From a bacterium (GTDB lineage Bacteria > Actinomycetota > Acidimicrobiia > Acidimicrobiales > CATQHL01): a stretch of 9,932 nucleotides of DNA. Made by a program: the position numbers and the translations under genes. The DNA lies in the NCBI GenBank assembly GCA_028819945.1, contig JAPPKQ010000269.1:1-9932 (forward strand), in the 5' to 3' direction. Numbering within the stretch: position 1 is the first letter of the stretch; the number at the start of each line of letters is the position of its first letter. The notes beneath the pieces are model-generated. The model saw only the letters and a list, made by a program, of their open reading frames with translations. It was not told the DNA's origin and did no database searches. This document shows, piece after piece, positions 1 to 6,841 of this stretch.

Positions 1-24
1 CTCGGAGATGTTTATACGAGACAG
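1..24. other. Nextera adapter / Tn5 mosaic-end contamination
   Basis: These bases match the last 24 bases of the Illumina Nextera read-2 transposon adapter at 22 of 24 positions. Positions 6-24 correspond to the 19-bp Tn5 mosaic end. The mismatches are T for G at 12 and C for A at 17. The match ends exactly where the argD homology stops making sense. This is a library artefact left at a contig edge, not genomic sequence. It creates the apparent TAA stop (12-14) of argD. Confidence 0.93.
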
Positions 25-977
25 GGGGCGTCCATCTCCATCATGCAGTCGAGGACGGCCCGGGCCGCGGCGGTGGCGAGCGGCTGGCCGCCGAAGGTGG
101 TGGCGTGGTCGCCGGGGCGGAAGGCTCCGGCCACGTCGGCCCGCGCCCAGCAGGCGCCGATGGGAACGCCGTTGCCGAGCGCCTTGGCCATCGTGACCAC
201 GTCGGGCTGCACGCCGCTGTACTGGTGGGCGAACCAGCGGCCGGTGCGCGCCAGGCCGGTCTGCACCTCGTCGAACATCAGCAGCAGGCCGCGCTCGTCG
301 CACAGTGCCCGCATCTCCGGCAGGTAGTCCGCCGGCGGCACGTTCACGCCGCCCTCGCCCTGGATCGGCTCCACGAGGACCGCCGCGGTGGTCTCGTCGA
401 CGGCGCCGGCGACGGCGGCGGTGTCCGCGAACGGCACGTGACGGAACCCCTCGGGCAGCGGCTGGAACACCTCGTGCTTCTCGGGCTGGCCGGTGGCGTG
501 CAGCGTGGCCAGCGTGCGGCCGTGGAACGAGCGGAGCGTGGTGATCACCGTGTGGCGGCCCCAGCCGGCCCAGCGGCGCGCCAGCTTGATGGCGGCCTCG
601 TTGGCCTCGGCGCCGGAGTTGCAGAAGAACACCTGCCCTCCCCCGCCGAGCAGCCCGTCGAGGGTCTGGGCCACCGGGCCGTTGTGCTCGGTCGCGAACA
701 GGTTGGAGACGTGCAGCAGGCGCTGAGCCTGGCCGGCGAGGGCCTCGGCCACGCGGGGATGGCTGTGACCCAGGCTGGTGACCGCCAGGCCCGACAGGAA
801 GTCGAGGTACTCGCGCCCTTCGCGGTCCCAAAGGCGGGCGCCTTCGCCCCGCACGAACATCACCTGCGGCGGGCCGTAGCTGGGCATGAGGGGGCAGCGC
901 TCGGTGCCCGCGGGCGCACCGACGGCGAGGGCGTGCGGGCTGGGTGCTGCTGTGGCTGGGGAGGACTGAGGAATCAT
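25..977 (-). CDS. argD: Acetylornithine aminotransferase, 3' end missing
   Basis: A PLP-dependent class III aminotransferase that converts N-acetylglutamate semialdehyde to N-acetylornithine (step 4 of arginine synthesis; ArgD often also serves lysine synthesis). About 317 residues are present of an expected 390-400. Visible motifs are NSGAEANEA (120-128), FHGRT (151-155), EPIQGEGG (203-210), DEVQ (236-239), the PLP Schiff-base lysine K265 in TMAKALGNG, and TTFGG (293-297). The chosen ATG (975-977) has GAGG at 985-988, seven bases upstream. The alternative ATG at 885-887, just before the conserved PSYGPP, has no Shine-Dalgarno site, so a non-conserved 30-residue N-terminal extension is likely real. 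The frame runs to a TAA at 12-14, but that stop and the last residues (CLV) come from adapter sequence. The gene is cut by the contig end and is not a pseudogene. A 313-base insert separates it from argB. Confidence 0.93.
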
Positions 978-1294
978 CGTGGAACCTCGCGGTCTGTAGG
1001 TCCGGCGGCAGTGGCTGGAACCGTGGTCAGCGACGCAATCGCGACCGCCCCGCACTGGATTCCGGCCTCCGCCGGAATGACGAGGGGAGACGCCGCCACG
1101 ACGAGGGGAGACACCGGAACGACGAGGGGAGACGCCGCCACGACATCGAGGGGAGACACCGGAACGACATCGAGGGGAGGCGCCGCCACGACGAGGGGAG
1201 AGGCCGGAACGACGGTGAGGGAGGCCGGAACGACGACGAGGGTCGCCGGCATGACGGTGAGAGAAGCCGAAAGAATCGGTCGGGTCTGAATCAC
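974..1294 (-). CDS. Possible repeat-derived small ORF bridging argB and argD
   Basis: A 106-codon frame with a GTG start that overlaps the argB stop as GTGA (1291-1294). It ends in a TGA that overlaps the argD start as ATGA (974-977). AGGA (1304-1307) lies nine bases upstream of the GTG. The product is almost entirely repeats: seven- or eight-residue units of the type SPLVVAA, SPLVVPV and SPLDVVPV, and the REP hairpin reads as VIPAEAGIQ. It is hydrophobic, rich in V, A, P and S, and matches no family I recognise. All array units are multiples of three, which keeps the frame open, but opposite-strand frames are open here too. It may be untranslated, or it may matter only as a path that keeps ribosomes coupled from argB to argD. 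Confidence 0.2.
   Translation of the reverse strand: MIQTRPILSASLTVMPATLVVVPASLTVVPASPLVVAAPPLDVVPVSPLDVVAASPLVVPVSPLVVAASPLVIPAEAGIQCGAVAIASLTTVPATAAGPTDREVPR
1053..1083. repeat. REP-like palindromic repeat, copy 1
   Basis: A 31-base element containing a perfect 8-bp hairpin: ATTCCGGC (1059-1066), loop CTCC, GCCGGAAT (1071-1078). It lies in the argB-argD gap in the same orientation as the copy at 7943-7973. The two differ at only two positions, and these are paired in the stem. It resembles the widespread bacterial intergenic repeat whose translations give peptides such as IPAEAGIQ. Its right arm is the first unit of the adjacent tandem array. Confidence 0.85.
1072..1266. repeat. Nine-unit 21/24-bp tandem array grown from a REP arm
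   Basis: Units start at 1072, 1093, 1114, 1135, 1159, 1183, 1204, 1225 and 1246. Lengths are 21, 21, 21, 24, 24, 21, 21, 21 and 21. The core is GACGAGGGGAGA. Unit heads alternate between CCGGAA and CCGCCA through the first six units, suggesting a 42-base higher-order repeat. The two 24-base units share the same ATC insertion. Units become more diverged toward argB, and a degenerate tenth copy may lie at 1267-1287. Unit 1 is the right arm of the REP hairpin. There are no unique spacers, so this is not a CRISPR. Confidence 0.9.
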
Positions 1295-2199
1295 GGGCCG
1301 GCGTCCTGGGGGTCGGGGCGGATCATGGTGCCGACGCCGGCGTCGGTGAAGAGCTCCAGCAGCAGCACGTGCGGCTGGGTGCCGTTCAGCAGGTGCGCCG
1401 AGCCGACGCCGTTGCGGACCGCCGCCAGGCAGGCCTCCGCTTTGGGGATCATGCCGCCCGCCACGCCGCCGGCGTCCAGGATCGCGGCCAGCTCCGCTGC
1501 CGTCAGCTCCGACAGCACGCTCGCCGGGTCGGCGACGTCGGCCAGCAGACCGGCGACGTCGGTGAGGACCACGAGCCGTTCGGCCGCCAGCGCGGCCGCC
1601 AGCGCGCCCGCCACGGTGTCGGAGTTGATGTTGTAGGGCTGGGCGGCCTCGCCGGCGCCGATGGTGGAGACCACCGGGATGTACCCCAGCTCCAGCAGGT
1701 GGTGGACGATGCCGGGGTCGACCGCATCCACCTCGCCGACGAACCCCAGTGCGGGGTCGCGCGGTGCGGCGGTGATCAGCCCGGCGTCCTCGCCCGAGAC
1801 GCCCACCGCCAGCGGAGCGCGGGCGTTGATGGAGGCGACGATGTCGCGGTTCACCTTGCCGACCAGCACCATGCGCGCGATGTCGAGCGTCTCGGCGTCG
1901 GTGACACGGCGACCCGCCACGAAGGACGGCTCTTTGCCGAGGCGGCCCATGAGGTCGTCGATCTGCGGCCCGCCGCCGTGGACGATCACCGGGCGGATGC
2001 CCACCGAGTGCATCAGCAGCACGTCGCCGGCGACGGCGCGCGCCACGTCGGGGTCGCTGACCGGCACGCCGCCGAACTTGATCACCACGGTGCGCCCGGC
2101 GAAGCGCTGGATGTACGGCAGCGCCTGCGTGAGCACCTCGGCGGTGACCTGCGGGTCGGGCGGGGACGCGCCGGGGCGAGAATCGGTGTGCGGGTTCAT
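1291..2199 (-). CDS. argB: Acetylglutamate kinase
   Basis: An amino-acid kinase family enzyme that phosphorylates N-acetylglutamate (step 2 of arginine synthesis); 302 residues, normal for the hexameric form. Visible motifs are K41-F-G-G, HGGGPQ (74-79), RRVT (97-100), NINSD (190-194), TDV (213-215), GGMIPKAE with K253, and the C-terminal FTDAGVGTMI. The N-terminal stretch VLTQALPYIQRFAGRT matches the extra helix of arginine-sensitive NAGKs, so feedback inhibition by arginine is inferred. The usual GGNAM following the glycine pair is GGVPV here. The ATG (2197-2199) overlaps the argJ stop by one base (TGATG), so translation is probably coupled. The frame is open upstream through argJ, but that extension is a shadow of argJ and is excluded. 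Confidence 0.97.
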   Translation of the reverse strand: MNPHTDSRPGASPPDPQVTAEVLTQALPYIQRFAGRTVVIKFGGVPVSDPDVARAVAGDVLLMHSVGIRPVIVHGGGPQIDDLMGRLGKEPSFVAGRRVTDAETLDIARMVLVGKVNRDIVASINARAPLAVGVSGEDAGLITAAPRDPALGFVGEVDAVDPGIVHHLLELGYIPVVSTIGAGEAAQPYNINSDTVAGALAAALAAERLVVLTDVAGLLADVADPASVLSELTAAELAAILDAGGVAGGMIPKAEACLAAVRNGVGSAHLLNGTQPHVLLLELFTDAGVGTMIRPDPQDAGP

Positions 2200-3362
2200 C
2201 AGCTCGTCTTGGAGTTCTCGTCGATGTAGCCGTGGGTCAGGTCGACGGTGACGATCTCCGCCTGACCGTCGCCCAGGCCGAGGTCCACGTTGAGGTGGAG
2301 CCGGCGTTGGCGCATGTAGGCGCCGATCGCCTCGGGATCGGGCTGCTGGGGCCGGCCCTCGGCATAGACCACGTGGTCGCCGTAGGCGATGGTGATGCGC
2401 TCGGGGTCGAACGCCACGTCGGCCGCGCCGAACTCGCTGGCGATGCGCCCCCAGTAGGGGTCCTCGCCGAACCAGGAGCACTTCACGAGTTGGCAGTTGG
2501 CGCAGTCCCTGGCGGCCTTGGCGGCCTCGGCGTCGCTGGCGGCGCCGGTTACCCGCAGCAGCACGGTCTTGGTGGATCCCTCGGCGTCGTCGGCCATCTG
2601 CAGAGCCAGGTCGCCGCAGGCCTGGGTGACGGCCGCTGCGAGTGCTTGGCGCGGCACCGGGCCGGCGCGGCCGTTGGCGAGCAGCAGCACGGTGTCGTTG
2701 GTGGACTGGGCGCCGTCGACGGTGAGGCGGTTGAAGCTGCCGGCCACCGCGGCGCGCAGGACGTCCTGCAACTCGGCGGGTTCGGCGACGGCGTCGGTGG
2801 TGAGCACGGCCAGCATGGTGGCCATGTTCGGCTCGAGCATGGCTGCACCCTTGGCGATGCCGCCGACGGTGAAGCCGCCGCCGTCGACGGTGACCTCCTT
2901 GGGCACCGTGTCGGTGGTCATCATGGCCCGGGCGGCCTCGCTGCCCCCGGCGGCGTGCCGGGCCGCCACTACCCGGGGGATGCCCGCGGCGATGACGTCC
3001 ATCGGCAGCTCGAAGCCGATCAGGCCCGTGGAGCACACCAGCACGTGGTCGCTGTCGCAGCCCAGCGACTCGGCGCTGAGTGCGCACATGCGCTCGGCGT
3101 CGGCGAGCCCCTGCTGCCCCGTCGCCGCGTTGGCGTTGCCGCTGTTGAGGATGACGGCGGCCGCCAGCCCTCCGGAACGCTCGAGATGGCTGCGGGTGAC
3201 CACCACGGGCGCGGCGGTCATCTTGTTGGATGTGAACACGCCGGCGGCGGCGACCGGGATTGCGTCGGCGGTCGCCACGACCGACATGTCGGGGGCACCC
3301 GAAGGCTTGATGCCGGCGGTGAGACCCGCCGCCGTGAAACCGTCCACCGCGGTGACGCTCAC
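2199..3362 (-). CDS. argJ: Bifunctional ornithine acetyltransferase / N-acetylglutamate synthase
   Basis: ArgJ transfers the acetyl group from N-acetylornithine to glutamate, which recycles acetyl groups; bifunctional members can also use acetyl-CoA. The protein has 387 residues, close to the family norm. The self-cleavage site is visible in KGAAMLEPNMATML: the chain is expected to cut between A181 and T182, and T182 becomes the nucleophile of the beta subunit. Other family marks are FTSNKMTAAPV near residue 43, NSGNANA (73-79), TTDTVPK (149-155) and the C-terminal DLTHGYIDENS. The start is GTG (3360-3362), overlapping the argC stop by four bases (GTGA). A longer frame starting at 3425 lies inside argC and is rejected. 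Whether it has synthase activity cannot be read from the sequence. Confidence 0.97.
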   Translation of the reverse strand: MSVTAVDGFTAAGLTAGIKPSGAPDMSVVATADAIPVAAAGVFTSNKMTAAPVVVTRSHLERSGGLAAAVILNSGNANAATGQQGLADAERMCALSAESLGCDSDHVLVCSTGLIGFELPMDVIAAGIPRVVAARHAAGGSEAARAMMTTDTVPKEVTVDGGGFTVGGIAKGAAMLEPNMATMLAVLTTDAVAEPAELQDVLRAAVAGSFNRLTVDGAQSTNDTVLLLANGRAGPVPRQALAAAVTQACGDLALQMADDAEGSTKTVLLRVTGAASDAEAAKAARDCANCQLVKCSWFGEDPYWGRIASEFGAADVAFDPERITIAYGDHVVYAEGRPQQPDPEAIGAYMRQRRLHLNVDLGLGDGQAEIVTVDLTHGYIDENSKTS

Positions 3363-4381
3363 GGGTACACCCCCACGGTGGCGAGGCCGGTGGTCTCGTC
3401 GAGGCCGCAGAGCAGATTGGCGCACTGCACCGCCTGTCCCGACGCCCCCTTGCCGAGGTTGTCGAGGGCGCAGATCGCCATCACCCAGCCGGTGCGGGGG
3501 TCGAAGCGGGCGGTGAGGTGGGCGCTGTTGGAGCCGAGCGTGGCCTTGGTGGACGGCGAATTGTCGCTGACGGTCACGAACGGCTCGCCGGCGTAGGCGT
3601 CGGCGTACAGCGCCAGGAGATCATCGGTGCCGGCGGCGCCGGTCGGGCGCGCGTAGCAGGTGGCCAGGATGCCGCGGTTCATCGGCGCCAGATGGGGCGT
3701 GAACAGCACCCCGGCGCCGCCGGCCTGCTCGATCTCCGGAGTGTGGCGGTGGTCCAGCAGCCCGTAGGCCACGAAATCCTCGTCCACGGCGCAGAAGCTT
3801 GTGTGGGGTCTCGCCGGGCGGCCCGCACCCGAGACGCCGCTGGCGGCGTCCACGATCACGCCGGAGGGCTCGATGGCGCCCGCCTGGACGAGCGGCGCCA
3901 GCGCCAGCGCGGCGGCCGTGGGATAGCAGCCGGGTGCAGCGATGGCGGCGGCACCGGCGAACGTGTCGCGGTACAGCTCCGGCAGGCCATACGCGAAGGA
4001 GGCAAGGTGGCCGGGAGCCGCGTGCGGCTCGCCGTACCACTGCTCGTAGACGGCGGTGTCATTCAGCCTGAAGTCGGCGGCCAGATCCACGATCCTGGCG
4101 CCGGTGCCCTCCTCGAGAACGTCGGGGATGATCCGCTGCGAGGCGCCATGCGGCAGGGCGAAGAAGACGACGTCGGCACCGGCGACGTCCTCCGGCTGGA
4201 ACCCGCTGAACACCAACCCCGGATAGGCCGGGCCGAGATGCGGGTAGAGGTCCCCCACCGCCACGCCCGCCTGCGTGTCCCCGGTCGCCACCACGACGGC
4301 CATGGCCGGATGCGCGGCAAGGATGCGCAGCAGTTCGGCCCCGGTGTAACCCGACGCCCCGACGATCGCCACGGAGAGCAT
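3359..4381 (-). CDS. argC: N-acetyl-gamma-glutamyl-phosphate reductase
   Basis: NADPH-dependent reduction of N-acetylglutamyl phosphate to the semialdehyde (step 3 of arginine synthesis); 340 residues. The N-terminus has the Rossmann motif GASGYTGAELLR (8-19). The catalytic cysteine is C152 in APGCYPTA, and the histidine motif is HRHTPEI (211-217). HLAPMNRGILAT and the C-terminal ALDNLGKGASGQAVQ are family signatures. It is the first gene of the arginine block. The ATG (4379-4381) has no Shine-Dalgarno sequence, and a candidate -10 box sits six bases upstream of it, which suggests a leaderless mRNA. An ARG box immediately upstream suggests ArgR repression of argCJB and, if the insert is read through, argD. 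Confidence 0.97.
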   Translation of the reverse strand: MLSVAIVGASGYTGAELLRILAAHPAMAVVVATGDTQAGVAVGDLYPHLGPAYPGLVFSGFQPEDVAGADVVFFALPHGASQRIIPDVLEEGTGARIVDLAADFRLNDTAVYEQWYGEPHAAPGHLASFAYGLPELYRDTFAGAAAIAAPGCYPTAAALALAPLVQAGAIEPSGVIVDAASGVSGAGRPARPHTSFCAVDEDFVAYGLLDHRHTPEIEQAGGAGVLFTPHLAPMNRGILATCYARPTGAAGTDDLLALYADAYAGEPFVTVSDNSPSTKATLGSNSAHLTARFDPRTGWVMAICALDNLGKGASGQAVQCANLLCGLDETTGLATVGVYP

Positions 4382-4387
4382 CAGGTG

Positions 4388-4416
4388 ATCATACAGTGAC
4401 TTGCATTAGTATGCAA
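4388..4416 (-). promoter_or_regulatory. Predicted argC promoter, leaderless geometry
   Basis: On the minus strand, TTGCAT (4411-4416) and TATGAT (4388-4393) are separated by exactly 17 bases. The -10 box matches TATAAT at five of six positions and fits the actinobacterial TANNNT form. The -35 box keeps only TTG. Six bases separate the -10 box from the argC ATG, so transcription should begin at or next to the A of the start codon. The stretch 4386-4418 is about one third GC in otherwise very GC-rich DNA. Confidence 0.65.
4401..4416. promoter_or_regulatory. ARG box (ArgR operator)
   Basis: A 16-base perfect palindrome with arms TTGCAT (4401-4406) and ATGCAA (4411-4416) around a four-base centre. 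From memory, this matches the mycobacterial ArgR operator TTGCATAACGATGCAA at both arms and in spacing. It overlaps the -35 element and spacer of the argC promoter, so arginine-loaded ArgR would block RNA polymerase. I see no convincing second box beside it, although ARG boxes often occur in pairs. argR itself is not in the window. Confidence 0.82.
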
Positions 4417-4456
4417 TACCGGCTCTCGAACCTGCGCGGGGAATCCGGCGGTCCGC

Positions 4457-6841
4457 TCAGTCGCGGAGGTTGGCTCCGGTGGTGGTGGCGGCTTCGATGC
4501 AGGCGGTGCGGATCTCGCCGACCTCGGCGTCGGTGAGGGTGCGGTCCGCGGCCTGCAGGCGCAGGCGCCAGGCAACGCTTCGTCGGCCCTCTCCGAGGCG
4601 CTCGGCGTCACGGAAGACGTCGAAGAGCTGCAGGGTGACCAGGGTGTCGCCGGCCGCGGTGCGCAGCGCCGACTCCACGTCGGCGGCGGGCGTGGCATCG
4701 TCGATGACGAACGCCAGGTCGATGTCGCTGGAGGGGAAGCGGCTGGGTGGGCTGTAGCGGGGATCGTCGAGGTGCGACTCCAGCAGCCGGCCCAGGTCGC
4801 ATTCCAGCCAGGCCACGCGCTCGGCGATGTCGAAGGCCTCGGTCACCGCCGGGTCGATCTCGCCCAGGACCCCGACCGTCTCGCCGCCGGCGATGAGCAC
4901 CGCGGAGCGGGTGGGGTGCATGCCCGCGGTGGCCTCGTTGCGGACCTCGGTGGGCACGACGGCCATGGCGCGGCGCAGGCGCTCCCACAGCGCCGCCGCC
5001 GCGGGGGCTTGGTGGCCGGACAGCGCCACGGCCAGGTGGTCGCTCTCGGCGGGCAACTCGCCGTCGGCCGGCGCGTGGACGTAGCCGATCTCGAACAGCG
5101 CCGCGCCGGGCTGGCGTCGGGCGGCGTTGTAGGCGACGGCCTTCAGGAGGCCCGGCCGCAGCGAGGTGCGCATCACCGACTCCTCGGCCACCAGCGGGTT
5201 GGTCACCGTGATGCCGTCGGCGGGCAGGCCGCAGCGCTCCAAGTCGCCGGGGGCCAGGAAGGGCAGCGGCATGGCCTCCATCAACCCGAAGCCCGCCAGA
5301 ACCTCGTGCGCCCCGCGCCGGGCGCGCTGGCGGGCCGTCAGGCCGCCGGGGTGCGGCGACTTGGGCGCCGTCCGGGCGATGCGGCTGTAGCTCCAGAGCC
5401 GGCCGACCTCCTCGATCACGTCGATCTCGGTGGAGGTGTCGGGGCGCCAGGACGGCACCGTCACGTCCCAGGTCTCGCCCGAGTAGCTGCGCAGGTCAGG
5501 GGACGGCTCAGCGGCGGCGGGGCTGACGCCAAAGCCGATGGGCTCGAGGCAGGCGCGCATCTCGGCGGGTGTGAGGCCGGTTCCCAGAATGGCGTTGACC
5601 CGACCGGTGCGCACCCGCACCGTCGGGCTCGGCGGCAGGTGGCCCTGCGCCTGCACCAGTTCGGGCGCCAGCGCCACTCCCCCGGGTGCGGCCAGCTCGG
5701 CGAAGCGTTCCAGTGCCCAGGGGGCGATCTCGGGATCCACGCCGGCCTCGAAGCGGGCGGAGGCCTCGCTGCGCAGGCCCAGGCGGCGCGACGTGCGGGC
5801 GATGTCGGGCGGGTTCCACCAGGCCGCCTCCAGCAGCACCGCTCCGGTCCCGGCGGAGATCTCCGTGGAGGCGCCGCCCATGACACCGGCGATGCCGATG
5901 GCGCGGTCGGAGGAGTCGACGATCACCCCGTCGCCGGCGTGGAGGGTGCGCACGGCACCGTCGAGCGTCTCGACCTGTTCACCCTCGACGGCCCGTCGGA
6001 CACCCAGTGCCCCGCCGGGCACCAGATCGGCGTCGAAGGCGTGCGAGGGCTGGCCGGTCTCCAGCATCACGTAGTTGGAGAGGTCCACGACGAAGTTGAT
6101 GGGACGCATGCCGAGGGCCAGCAGGCGCCGGGCCAGCAGCGGCGGCGTCCGGGCCCCGGAGGTGTTGCGCAGCACCCGCACGCTGAAGCGCCCGCACAGG
6201 TCGGGAGCCATGATCTCCACCGAGGTCGACTCACCTGCGGGAGCCCCGGAGGTCTCGACCTGCGGCTCGGGCAGCTCGAACGGCATGCCCCGGCGGGCTG
6301 CCAGGTCGCGGGCAACACCGACCACCGACAAGGCGTCGGGGCGGTTGGGATTCACTTCCAGATCGAACAGCACGTCGCCGGCCACACCCAGGGCCGCGGT
6401 GAGGTCGTCGCCGAGTTCGAGGCCTGCCGGCAGGACCATGATGCCCTCGGCATCGGCGCCCATCTCCAGTTCCGCCGCCGAGCACAGCATGCCCTCGGAG
6501 ACCTCGCCGCGCATGCGCCGGCGGCCGATCTCCAGGCCGCTCGGCATGGTGGTGCCGACCGTGGCGAGGGGCACCAGGTCGCCGACGGCCATGTTGAAGG
6601 CGCCGCAGCAGACCTGCCGCAACTGGCCGTCGCCGGCGTCAACATCCACGAGCTGGATGCGGTCGGCGTCGGGATGCGGTCGCAGCCCGGCCACTCGGGC
6701 CACGACGATGCCGGCGGGCGCGGCGGCGAAGGTGACCATCTCCTCGACCGCCAGGCCCAGGTCGGAGAGGTCGTCGGCGATTCCCTGCGGCGAACCCTCG
6801 ACGGGCGTGAACTCCCGCAGCCAGGACAGCAGCACTTTCAT
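4457..6841 (-). CDS. pheT: Phenylalanyl-tRNA synthetase beta subunit
   Basis: The large subunit of the alpha2-beta2 synthetase that charges tRNA-Phe, with tRNA binding and editing functions. It has 794 residues, a standard bacterial length. In order: the N-terminal MKVLLSWLREF segment, an EMAP-like OB-fold tRNA-binding domain (about 40-150, AGIVVARV), the B3/4 editing domain (about 205-370, including RPINFVVDLSNYVMLE), the B5 domain, a catalytic-like domain (about 490-690, NPLVAEESVMRTSLRPGLL), and the C-terminal FDX-ACB anticodon-binding domain (about 697-794, starting near RFPSSDIDLAFV). The ATG (6839-6841) overlaps the pheS TGA by one base, and GGAG (6850-6853) is eight bases upstream, so translation is coupled. 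The open frame continuing upstream to 7429 is a shadow of pheS. Confidence 0.98.
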   Translation of the reverse strand: MKVLLSWLREFTPVEGSPQGIADDLSDLGLAVEEMVTFAAAPAGIVVARVAGLRPHPDADRIQLVDVDAGDGQLRQVCCGAFNMAVGDLVPLATVGTTMPSGLEIGRRRMRGEVSEGMLCSAAELEMGADAEGIMVLPAGLELGDDLTAALGVAGDVLFDLEVNPNRPDALSVVGVARDLAARRGMPFELPEPQVETSGAPAGESTSVEIMAPDLCGRFSVRVLRNTSGARTPPLLARRLLALGMRPINFVVDLSNYVMLETGQPSHAFDADLVPGGALGVRRAVEGEQVETLDGAVRTLHAGDGVIVDSSDRAIGIAGVMGGASTEISAGTGAVLLEAAWWNPPDIARTSRRLGLRSEASARFEAGVDPEIAPWALERFAELAAPGGVALAPELVQAQGHLPPSPTVRVRTGRVNAILGTGLTPAEMRACLEPIGFGVSPAAAEPSPDLRSYSGETWDVTVPSWRPDTSTEIDVIEEVGRLWSYSRIARTAPKSPHPGGLTARQRARRGAHEVLAGFGLMEAMPLPFLAPGDLERCGLPADGITVTNPLVAEESVMRTSLRPGLLKAVAYNAARRQPGAALFEIGYVHAPADGELPAESDHLAVALSGHQAPAAAALWERLRRAMAVVPTEVRNEATAGMHPTRSAVLIAGGETVGVLGEIDPAVTEAFDIAERVAWLECDLGRLLESHLDDPRYSPPSRFPSSDIDLAFVIDDATPAADVESALRTAAGDTLVTLQLFDVFRDAERLGEGRRSVAWRLRLQAADRTLTDAEVGEIRTACIEAATTTGANLRD

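Noticed and set aside
12..14. argD as a naturally truncated pseudogene
   Set aside because: The stop lies within sequence matching a Nextera adapter at the window edge, so the truncation is technical.
6..24. A real Tn5/IS50 end inserted in argD
   Set aside because: The match extends beyond the mosaic end into adapter-only bases 1-5, and the sequence stops at the window edge.
1072..1266. CRISPR array or CRISPR-like locus
   Set aside because: Units are contiguous without unique spacers, are shorter than typical repeats plus spacers, and have no cas genes nearby.
2200..3087. N-terminal extension that would fuse about 295 residues onto ArgB
   Set aside because: It is the out-of-frame shadow of argJ. 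The ATG at 2199 gives a full-length ArgB with the expected N-terminal helix.
4381..4400. A second ARG box next to the clear one
   Set aside because: Aligning TTGCAT-N4-ATGCAA at the usual spacings gives only scattered matches, no better than chance.
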